DNA from: Elusimicrobiota bacterium
Lineage (GTDB): Bacteria; Elusimicrobiota; Elusimicrobia; Elusimicrobiales; Elusimicrobiaceae
Assembly: GCA_023393825.1 (NCBI GenBank)
Contig: JAEXBW010000017.1
Span: 1 to 11,333 of the forward strand
Length of the DNA: 11,333 nt
Reading direction: 5' to 3'
Under the pieces are notes generated by a model. The model was given only the letters and a program-made list of their open reading frames with translations. It did not search any database and was not told where the DNA came from. Numbering within the stretch: the first letter of the stretch is position 1; every line of letters begins with the position of its first letter. The translations under genes and the position numbers were made by a program. Positions 6,401 to 11,333 of this stretch are shown here, in pieces.

Positions 6401-8525
6401 CGGGTTTTGGCATACCTGTTACAAAGGAGTCCACACTTACCGCAGGCATTTTTACGCCCGTAGCCATACGCGCGCCCGCGGTAAAGTTTCTTGCAAAGCG
6501 GCGCATACTTATAAGGTTTTTAGCCGTACCCATCTGGCGCAGCATAACGGCCCTTTGCGCAACGGTTGCGCCCGCGCGGGCCATTTTTACGGCGCGGTGC
6601 ATGCTTCTTAATATTTTTATACCTTTGCTTACGTCTTTAACGCCCCAAATAAGCAAAGCTATATCGCCAAGGGTAGCTATGCCTTTTGCCGCGTAAACAA
6701 CTTGTCTGGTTGTTTCTTTAGAGCTGTAAACGGCATCGCCCTTTTTGTAATAGGATATTGCGGTGGCAGGATTATGTCCCAATTCCGAGCCGTATTTTTT
6801 ATAAATTTTAGCGTCAATATTCTGCTTAGTTGCGGTATCAACATCGCCCATGTCGGACTTATAAAGCCATCTGGCTATAACCGCGCCCTTGCCCACGCCC
6901 TGCTTTTTGGCGTAATTGTTAAAAATGCTTCTGGCCCAGTTATTCCTTTTTATGGCATTGTTTATCTGCTCGTCCGTCTGTGTGATAACCTGCCCCGTGG
7001 ATATAAAATACTGGCGCGCTTCCGTCCAAGAGTTTTGCGGCTGATAATTATTTGCCATTTCGTGGCTGCCAAGAACGGTGCCGAGCAAAAAGGGTCTTAT
7101 GCCGTTGCAGGACATACTGTCATCAACCAAAAAGTCGCCTGGGAAAACGGTGCAGTTTATTGCAAAGCTTGTTAAAATTTCGCGGCTTTCTTTTGTATTA
7201 TCTTCAAGCAAAAGGTAAGCCAAATCTTCCCAGCCGTTGCCCATCGCGCCGTTAGGCAGAGGGTATTGCGTATATTTGGAAACTTCTCCCAAATAATTTC
7301 TGTTATAGGCGATAATATCAACCAAATCGCTTAAGGAGGGGAATGTGTTTTGCCCGTTATTTTCTTTTGTTATGCTGCTTGCAACAAAGCCTCTTAAGGG
7401 GCCGTATTCGCCCATAGCCATCAAGGCGGACGCGCCTGCCAGCATAGACGGCACGGCAATGGTGGTTTGGGCATTTTTTTCCATAAAATCAATTATGGCT
7501 TGCGCATCTTCCCTGCCCTCTCCGATAAGGCCCAAGCCCGTAAGAGAGGTAAAAATAATATCGCAACCTTCTTTAGAGCGCAGTCCGCGCTCCGTATGAG
7601 TGGAAGGCACGCCAACCGTACCTACTGTCGGGGAATTGACGGTAGTCCAGGTTGTCTTTCTGCTTTTTACAACAAGGTCGCAGCTGTTATTGGCGCGCAA
7701 TTCTTTTAAATAAAGGTCTTTTAAAATATTTTTATCGGCATCGGTAAAAAAATCTTTACCGTCTTTCTTAAGCAAAAGAATTGTGTGGGAAACTTCCAAA
7801 AGATAAGTTTTAACCGCTTGAACAGACGGATATTTTTTGTATATCGCCATAAGTTCACGGGTTAAGGAGGCTACATAATGTTCCAGTTCTTCGTCGCGGT
7901 TTTTATTTTGCTCCAAAAGATAGGCATTATAATTTTTAAGATAAACAGAATAGCGGGCCGAGCTTGATTTAATAGCGTCGGACTGCCATTTACCCAAAGC
8001 TAAAATATTTTCCTTTTCCCAAGCGTCCAATGCGGCCTGCCTTGCGGCAAGTTCCTGCGGGTCGGCATTAACGGCAGTTTGAATATCCAGCAAGGCTTTT
8101 TGCTTTTCCGACGACACAGCCTTTAATCCCTTTTGATATTCCGTACCTATCGCCGCCTTATACTGCGCGGCAAAATCCTGCCTGTTTAAAGCGGAAGGCG
8201 TAGCATTGCTTACAGTATTGCCCTCTTGCGCGGAGGCGGCTGATTTAAATACATCTCTTATTTCCTTTGCGCGCTCAACCGCATTGTTTACATTTTTGAT
8301 ATGCTCTTCAAAATCGCCAAAGCCAAATGCCTGCTGTTTATATTTATTTTGCAAAACATAATTTACTTTTTGTTCTTTATCTTGGGCGGGGAAAAGAGAA
8401 TAATTTTGTTTTTGTCCCTTGGGCAAAGCTTGCGCAAAGCTGAAGGCGGATAAATCAAAAAGCATAACAGCCGCCAAAAAAAGCGGCATAGCTTTACGGT
8501 TTAAAAAAAGGAAAATTTTTGACAT
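3450..8525 (-). CDS. Giant exported protein with duplicated module and MFS-like 12-TM domain
   Basis: This 1691-aa protein belongs to no family I can name. In order it shows: a Sec signal peptide (1-31, cleavage near AFSFA|QA); Lys/Glu-rich, probably coiled-coil helices (50-280); a helical, loosely HEAT-like region (282-590) containing the protein's only four Cys (282, 321, 458, 473); a marginal TM (about 609-628); an Arg/Lys-rich stretch (630-692); two tandem related modules (761-949 and 952-1138), each ending YTKSK; about 12 Gly/Ala-rich hydrophobic helices (1142-1595) with an MFS motif A-like spacing (Gly1195, Gly1201, Lys1204) in the second loop; and a proline-patterned tail (1595-1691). 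I infer an envelope protein with a periplasmic N-terminus fused to a transporter-like domain. The ATG at 8525 has GAGGTG six nt upstream. The longer TTG start at 8585 lies inside the -35 box and is rejected; an ATG at 8552 lies at the predicted transcription start. It is monocistronic. Confidence 0.85.
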   Translation of the reverse strand: MSKIFLFLNRKAMPLFLAAVMLFDLSAFSFAQALPKGQKQNYSLFPAQDKEQKVNYVLQNKYKQQAFGFGDFEEHIKNVNNAVERAKEIRDVFKSAASAQEGNTVSNATPSALNRQDFAAQYKAAIGTEYQKGLKAVSSEKQKALLDIQTAVNADPQELAARQAALDAWEKENILALGKWQSDAIKSSSARYSVYLKNYNAYLLEQNKNRDEELEHYVASLTRELMAIYKKYPSVQAVKTYLLEVSHTILLLKKDGKDFFTDADKNILKDLYLKELRANNSCDLVVKSRKTTWTTVNSPTVGTVGVPSTHTERGLRSKEGCDIIFTSLTGLGLIGEGREDAQAIIDFMEKNAQTTIAVPSMLAGASALMAMGEYGPLRGFVASSITKENNGQNTFPSLSDLVDIIAYNRNYLGEVSKYTQYPLPNGAMGNGWEDLAYLLLEDNTKESREILTSFAINCTVFPGDFLVDDSMSCNGIRPFLLGTVLGSHEMANNYQPQNSWTEARQYFISTGQVITQTDEQINNAIKRNNWARSIFNNYAKKQGVGKGAVIARWLYKSDMGDVDTATKQNIDAKIYKKYGSELGHNPATAISYYKKGDAVYSSKETTRQVVYAAKGIATLGDIALLIWGVKDVSKGIKILRSMHRAVKMARAGATVAQRAVMLRQMGTAKNLISMRRFARNFTAGARMATGVKMPAVSVDSFVTGMPKPVLQLASLPKYKAPVVAAQLTSKTALGAALLPAKRKYQEIYLSVKGKDPFAVPLPSASKTLDGSKLVDAAGNTHHYSKFELRKDGLLEVDGVLQDKYKVQMPVSDLDFFMTRIKNQGFYDYLYFDATLNDVASKTKYIQKFKTMLPSFMKPKNVGNSPISLELYDPLGRPMNAFIRVENTYGRYADFAATRRLTLRGRNLFSGDKPVDLSLSLSKGEFTKLAQKEINFSRLPELNLIYTKSKPVNPAAFSHTNSALNQAKLYASNGKAVDYNDLSFNKEGFLLVDGEVQKVFKVNMQEKEFASFVAAARKQGYADNIEIKLAIPGAKRSFKDWGASTLTSKEKLFDISIPVYDNFGNLMNVTAKMDSRFDLHKAFDWVNGITFRGGRFVSEDGGLLNVNISLPKNQMLNMSKKGVDFTKMPPLDIHYTKSKMGPLYLNMALSFSAASSGLYFPLTKDPYKDHVSNWQVSLITIGLPYGFSLLSPFASGVVSKFGAAKTQMFALSMAAGGLGVASIAGYRGNATLLKDENGNILYDDKGAPKVRASSEALPLWPLYTAAAVTGFASALGRSSLSVLNKQLEIKNSMLKGMAMKNIGGLAMVIPPAAISLMGGETDFSAAYPVLAGVSMFTVGWMKFSKYANNINKVPGYTYSFMEGVKGFKVMGNSSVLPYVAANAMFSGFEGQALYKTAAGMSKENVGGIKFSDRPSAQKNLVAFASGAAIAVVPAITRWFPPKNIKNFSPHILGAVASSATGGLIMATQKDPTSSLNWVGAGLVGFGTANMYIFLQKSMLSKLAKNYELNPQKFYSVKNGEKIFKSYRQVETEALTAYTTSNLGLAVGQQAASAYADHRVERYGDSQWDANRRSMWIPEAMLVTGAAVAVGTKIVTLPKLTKLPVFTMPLPKLNFTLPTLPTGAFGIPYAAYVAGQIGKGNYPLKSQLSVPAISLPQIKLNTLPNINKINITDPAVDAPAIKPLPQGQQEQQK
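5112..6245 (-). repeat. Tandem duplicated ~190-residue module inside the giant gene
   Basis: Copy A (residues 761-949, bases 6245-5679) and copy B (residues 952-1138, bases 5672-5112) align along most of their length at the protein level. Shared landmarks in order are: G-(L/F)-L-x-VDG followed by a KV-x-M strand; a helix ending in (N/K)QG(F/Y); a (Y)D-x-(L/F)G-x-(P/L)MN turn; an (L/I)T(L/F)RG strand; a run of alternating hydrophobic residues; (I/V)(N/D)F-(S/T)-(R/K)-(L/M)P; and a closing YTKSK. The pattern of short strands suggests a beta-rich fold. The copies have diverged well beyond DNA-level identity, so the duplication is old. Confidence 0.8.
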
Positions 8526-8531
8526 AGCACG

Positions 8532-8585
8532 CACCTCGGGAATAATATACATTAGAATTCTAGCACACCTTGCCGAGCGGAGCAA
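8532..8585 (-). promoter_or_regulatory. Promoter and ribosome site of the giant gene
   Basis: On the minus strand, TTGCTC (8585-8580), a 17-nt spacer ending in the extended-10 TGC, and TAGAAT (8562-8557) form a strong promoter. Transcription should begin near 8550. GAGGTG (8537-8532) then sits six nt before the ATG at 8525. This arrangement fixes the start codon, because the TTG that would open a longer frame is part of the -35 box. Confidence 0.7.
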
Positions 8586-8593
8586 GGGTTTTT

Positions 8594-8615
8594 AGGCCCA
8601 TAAATTGTTGGGCCT
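8594..8615. other. AGGCCCA inverted repeat upstream of the giant-gene promoter
   Basis: A perfect 7-bp inverted repeat (8594-8600 with 8609-8615, 8-nt AT-rich loop) lies between the pyk terminator and the -35 box of the giant gene. It has no U tract on either strand, so it is a poor terminator. It could be an operator or a second transcription barrier. It shares the AGGCCC core with the hairpin at the other end of the same gene (3398-3427). Confidence 0.4.
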
Positions 8616-8649
8616 TACGACCTACATTGCAAAAAAACCATAAAAAGGG

Positions 8650-8684
8650 GAAAAAACAAAACCCCGCAGTTTTATTCTGCGGGG
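8650..8684 (-). terminator. Rho-independent terminator of pyk
   Basis: An 8-bp GC-rich stem (CCCCGCAG on both strands, 8662-8669 with 8677-8684) closes a 7-nt loop. On the minus strand it is followed by TTTTGTTTTTT. It lies 25 nt after the pyk stop codon. The plus strand also has TTTT after the stem, so it may work in both directions. Confidence 0.9.
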
Positions 8685-8708
8685 CTTTTAAAAGTTTACT
8701 TAAGCAAT

Positions 8709-10142
8709 TTACAAGGTGATAACGTACATAAGGTTTGTATCACCCTCTGCGCCAAAGGGAATACCTGCAGTTACTACTACCTTTGAACCCTTCTGCGCCA
8801 AGCCTAAAGTTTCCATTGCGGATTTAACTTCGCGCTCTATGTCTTCAAAACGCTGTAAATCCTTTACCACCTGCGCTTTTACGCCCCAAACAACTGCCAT
8901 TTTGCGGGCAACATCTTTGTGGGGGGTAAGGGACAAGATAGGGTGGCAAGGTCTTTGTTTAGCTGTTCTTAAAGTGGTAACGCCAGAATCCGTAAAGTTA
9001 ACAATTACGTCGGCCGTATCTATAAAATTAGCGGTATCGCTTGCGGCAGCCGTTATTGCGTAAGAAACATCGGCAACCAAAGGTTCCTGCGCGCTTAAGG
9101 CCATATTTTCGGCAAAAAGTTCATCCTGCTGAACGTTTTGGATAATGCGCGACATTGTGGCAACAGCTTCAACGGGGTGTTTGCCGTTTGCGGTTTCGGC
9201 GGAAAGCATTACGGCGTCCGCGCCTTCGTAAACTGCGGTGGCAACGTCGGAAGCTTCCGCTCTGGTCGGGCTTACATTGTTAATCATAGATTCTAACATC
9301 TGCGTCGCTACGATAACGGGCTTACCCGCTTTGCGGCAAGATGATATTATCCTGCGTTGCATTACAGGCACCTTTTCCGTGCTAAGTTCCACGCCTAAAT
9401 CGCCGCGGGCGACCATAACCACGTCGGAATATTCAATAATCTTTTCCAAATGTTCTATTGCGCTGGGCTTTTCTATTTTAGAAATTATGCCAGCTTTAGA
9501 TTTAATAAGGCTTTTTGCAAACAATACGTCTTCGGGCTTTTGCACGAAGGAAAGCGCAAACCAGTCAATATCAAGCTTATCGGCTTCTTTAAGGTTGGCA
9601 ATGTCAATTTCCGTAAGGGCGGAAATAGGCAAAGAAACATCAGGCACGTTTACGCCTTTATGGTTGGAAAGGAAACCGCCGTTAATTACCGTGGTGGTAA
9701 TGGTATCGGCCGTAACTTCTTCCACCTTAACTCTTATAAGACCGTCGTTAAAAAGAAGGGTTTTGCCCGCGCTTATGGCGCTGAATATTTCTTTATGGGG
9801 CAGGCAGACGCGGTTTTCGTCGCCGGGTTGGGTATTTAAGTCAAGCTTAAAAGTCTGTCCGTCTTTAAGCATAACGCCGTCGTTTTTAAATACGCCGACG
9901 CGGAGTTTAGGTCCCTGCAAGTCAAACATAATGCCCAAAGAACAGTTATACTTTTTTTCCAAATCTCTTATGATACCCACCTTCTGCGCGTGTTCCGCTA
10001 CCGAGGCATGGCTTAAATTCATTCTAAAGACCCGCGCCCCTGCAAGGTAAAGTTTTTCTATAATATCTTCTCTGCCTTTAATAGGGCCTACGGTTGCTAC
10101 TATTTTGCAGTAATTGTCCTGCAGTTTTATGTTGTTTTGCAT
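8709..10142 (-). CDS. pyk: Pyruvate kinase
   Basis: This enzyme transfers phosphate from phosphoenolpyruvate to ADP, giving pyruvate and ATP at the end of glycolysis in the cytoplasm. At 477 aa it has the usual length of bacterial enzymes. Visible landmarks: the N-terminal barrel motif R40-x-N42-x-S44-H45; FDLQGPK at 73-79; a B domain at about 80-170; the active-site signature ISKIEK at 220-225, with the catalytic Lys222 and metal ligand Glu224; ARGDLGVE at 245-252, with metal ligand Asp248; TQMLESM at 280-286; PTRAEASDVA at 292-301; and a complete C-terminal domain ending in a GDTNLMYV strand near residue 468. Nothing is missing. The ATG at 10142 has AAGGA six nt upstream. It is transcribed alone from its own promoter into its own strong terminator, and diverges from the ankyrin gene. 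Confidence 0.97.
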   Translation of the reverse strand: MQNNIKLQDNYCKIVATVGPIKGREDIIEKLYLAGARVFRMNLSHASVAEHAQKVGIIRDLEKKYNCSLGIMFDLQGPKLRVGVFKNDGVMLKDGQTFKLDLNTQPGDENRVCLPHKEIFSAISAGKTLLFNDGLIRVKVEEVTADTITTTVINGGFLSNHKGVNVPDVSLPISALTEIDIANLKEADKLDIDWFALSFVQKPEDVLFAKSLIKSKAGIISKIEKPSAIEHLEKIIEYSDVVMVARGDLGVELSTEKVPVMQRRIISSCRKAGKPVIVATQMLESMINNVSPTRAEASDVATAVYEGADAVMLSAETANGKHPVEAVATMSRIIQNVQQDELFAENMALSAQEPLVADVSYAITAAASDTANFIDTADVIVNFTDSGVTTLRTAKQRPCHPILSLTPHKDVARKMAVVWGVKAQVVKDLQRFEDIEREVKSAMETLGLAQKGSKVVVTAGIPFGAEGDTNLMYVITL

Positions 10143-10159
10143 ATCCTTTCCTTAAATAA

Positions 10160-10172
10160 ATGTAAATTACAT
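10160..10172. promoter_or_regulatory. ATGTAA-N-TTACAT inverted repeat at the pyk transcription start
   Basis: Two perfect 6-bp arms around a single central base lie directly downstream of the pyk -10 box and cover the expected start of transcription (about 10168). The position would suit a repressor operator, but the region is AT-rich and the repeat could be chance. Confidence 0.3.
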
Positions 10173-10174
10173 AT

Positions 10175-10204
10175 ATTGTACCTAAAAAGAGGGCATCGCA
10201 TCAA
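10175..10204 (-). promoter_or_regulatory. Promoter of pyk
   Basis: On the minus strand, TTGATG (10204-10199), an 18-nt spacer and TACAAT (10180-10175) form a sigma70-like promoter. Transcription would start near 10168 and give a leader of about 26 nt containing AAGGA before the ATG. Confidence 0.55.
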
Positions 10205-10227
10205 CAAAAATCCGATATAAAGAAAGT

Positions 10228-10280
10228 CTTTCAATTTATAAAGAATTTGCTAAAATGATTTTAACGTTTAATAAAGGGGA
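10228..10280 (+). promoter_or_regulatory. Possible promoter and clear ribosome site of the ankyrin gene
   Basis: TAAAAT at 10251-10256 is a fair -10 box, preceded at 17 nt by a weak -35 (CTTTCA, 10228-10233). AAGGGGA at 10274-10280 is a strong Shine-Dalgarno sequence five nt before the ATG at 10286. The promoter faces away from that of pyk, and the two -10 boxes are about 70 bp apart. Confidence 0.4.
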
Positions 10281-10285
10281 TTTTT

Positions 10286-11287
10286 ATGGCAAGATTTATA
10301 AAAGCTGTTTTAGCACTTTCTATAGCAGTAATATTTTTCGGTATTATCTATGTTACGGGCAAAGATAAAAGCGGTATGCCCAATATCTTTGGCCTTGGTA
10401 TGAAAATTGCCTCTCAAGCTTCAGCATTAAAACTAAACAAAGCCCCGCAGGCAAATATTACATTTGACACGCAAAGCCAAAACAGCTTTGCAACAATGCC
10501 GCCGCAGCAACAGGCGTTTACGCCCGAGCAAATGCAGCAATTAGCCGCCGCTCAGGCGGAATTGGCAGCATCGGCAAACCGCCTTGCAGCTACAATGCAG
10601 CAGGACGCTATCAGCACGGGCAATATCAACAGTATGCCATCACAAAACTTTGCGCAGCCGTCTAATATTGATGCTTTCCCCCAAGCGCAAGTTGTCGCCA
10701 CGACCCCTGCCCAACCGCTTCCCGCCGCAAATGCTTTGCCGCAAAGGCCATTGCAGTCAATGACGCCGCAGGAACTTACCGAAGCTTTAATGGTTTCCGT
10801 ATCTTCCAATGACTTGGATAAAACAAAACAAATTTTGTCTTTGGGGACAGACCCTAACACGGCGGAAAACGCAACCTCCGCCACGCCGCTGTTTACGGCT
10901 ATAGCAAATAATAATCCTCAAATGGTACAAATGCTTTTAGACCATGGCGCAGACGTTAATCAAGTAAACGAAAAAGGCAGCTACCCTATGCACGAAGTCG
11001 CCAGCGGAAACGGTTTTGTAGGCGACAGCAAATATCGCGCCAACGAGATGATTCAGTCTTTAATAGAACACGGCGCGGACGTTAACCAAAAGAACGCTAA
11101 AGGCCAAACGCCCATTATGCTCGCCTGCAAAGCGGGCAGAACGGAAACGCTTATATTCCTTTTAAACAAAAACGCAAAGACTTCCATACAAGATGAAAAA
11201 GGAAGAACAGTCGGAGATTACTCAAGCGAAGTACCCGCAAAAAGCTGCTCCGACGCATTAAGAAAATTTACAAAAGAACTTTTATAA
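10286..11287 (+). CDS. Membrane-anchored ankyrin-repeat protein
   Basis: This 333-aa protein starts with an uncleaved-looking signal anchor (hydrophobic residues 7-24, with no clear Ala-x-Ala site). A low-complexity linker rich in Gln, Ala and Pro (about 60-158) follows, then an ankyrin domain (about 160-330). The best repeats are 198-230 (TPLFTAIANNN, LLDHGADVN) and 273-305 (TPIMLACKAG, FLLNKNAKTS). A repeat with a longer first loop spans 231-270 (IEHGADVN), and degenerate repeats flank both ends. Ankyrin domains bind partner proteins, so the likely role is protein binding outside the inner membrane with the linker as a tether; the partner is unknown. A strong Shine-Dalgarno sequence supports the start. 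The next gene begins 11 nt later, with its ribosome site overlapping this stop codon, which suggests one transcript and perhaps related function. Confidence 0.85.
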   Translation: MARFIKAVLALSIAVIFFGIIYVTGKDKSGMPNIFGLGMKIASQASALKLNKAPQANITFDTQSQNSFATMPPQQQAFTPEQMQQLAAAQAELAASANRLAATMQQDAISTGNINSMPSQNFAQPSNIDAFPQAQVVATTPAQPLPAANALPQRPLQSMTPQELTEALMVSVSSNDLDKTKQILSLGTDPNTAENATSATPLFTAIANNNPQMVQMLLDHGADVNQVNEKGSYPMHEVASGNGFVGDSKYRANEMIQSLIEHGADVNQKNAKGQTPIMLACKAGRTETLIFLLNKNAKTSIQDEKGRTVGDYSSEVPAKSCSDALRKFTKELL

Positions 11288-11298
11288 AGGATTACTTT

Positions 11299-11333
11299 AT
11301 GACCAAAATTTTATGCACTTACACGGGCGACGG
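11299..11333 (+). CDS. Start of the gene after the ankyrin gene (partial)
   Basis: An ATG at 11299 opens a frame that runs off the window after 11 codons (MTKILCTYTGD). TAAAGGA at 11285-11291, made in part of the ankyrin stop codon, gives a good ribosome site seven nt upstream. The 11-nt gap suggests co-transcription with the ankyrin gene. Too little is visible to suggest a function. Confidence 0.6.
   Translation, partial: MTKILCTYTGD

Noticed and set aside
6830..6905. GVGKG in the giant protein as a P-loop
   Set aside because: It lacks the GxxxxGK(S/T) spacing, and no Walker B strand follows.
6993..7070. HEMANN in the giant protein as a possible HExxH metalloprotease site
   Set aside because: The second His of HExxH is Asn here and no further metal ligand motif is visible.
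6702..7175. A 157-codon + frame antisense to the giant gene
   Set aside because: It has no ribosome site, and the opposite strand has a coherent domain pattern across this region.
9238..10050. A 270-codon open frame on + antisense to pyk
   Set aside because: Pyruvate kinase on the other strand is complete and unambiguous. The antisense frame gives a low-complexity Ser/Leu-rich product with no ribosome site or recognisable domain.
1..11333. Mobile element, CRISPR array or phage defence island
   Set aside because: No transposase, integrase, direct-repeat array, tRNA or att-like boundary was seen, and the identifiable genes are metabolic or transport genes with ordinary promoters and terminators.

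Overview
The window reads as chromosomal DNA of a moderately AT-rich, diderm-type anaerobe. The mix of a basic amino-acid antiporter, a DHA2 exporter, a very large exported multi-domain protein, ankyrin proteins and strong TTG-17-TANAAT promoters brings Elusimicrobium or another gut Elusimicrobiota to mind. That placement is an impression, not a computed result. No tRNA, rRNA, CRISPR array, insertion sequence or integrase is visible, and gene spacing looks like ordinary chromosome.

Layout, left to right: (1) the last 31 codons of a LexA/S24-like protein on + and its terminator (127-160). (2) A small, very basic 45-aa ORF on - (175-312), whose promoter sits so close to the ATG that the mRNA may be leaderless. 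(3) A 12-TM APC-family amino-acid/polyamine antiporter on + (468-1865). (4) A DHA2-type MFS exporter on - (1862-3298), tail to tail with the antiporter; the two stop codons share one TTAA palindrome. (5) A 1691-aa exported protein on - (3450-8525) with its own promoter and terminator. (6) Pyruvate kinase on - (8709-10142), also with its own promoter and terminator. (7) Divergently, a membrane-anchored ankyrin-repeat protein on + (10286-11287), followed 11 nt later by the start of another gene that is cut by the window edge.

Most genes look like single transcription units rather than parts of one pathway. Sigma70-like promoters could be placed for the small ORF, the DHA2 exporter, the giant gene and pyk; those for the antiporter and the ankyrin gene are weak. 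The ankyrin gene and the gene after it are likely co-transcribed. Pyruvate kinase supplies pyruvate and ATP in glycolysis. The antiporter and the exporter point to amino-acid exchange and drug or metabolite efflux.

The item most worth attention is the giant protein. It has a Sec signal peptide, a helical N-terminal region holding all four cysteines, a marginal TM segment followed by an Arg/Lys-rich stretch, two tandem copies of a ~190-residue module of unknown family, a 12-helix domain that looks like a degenerate MFS transporter, and a proline-patterned tail. I know of no named family with this architecture.
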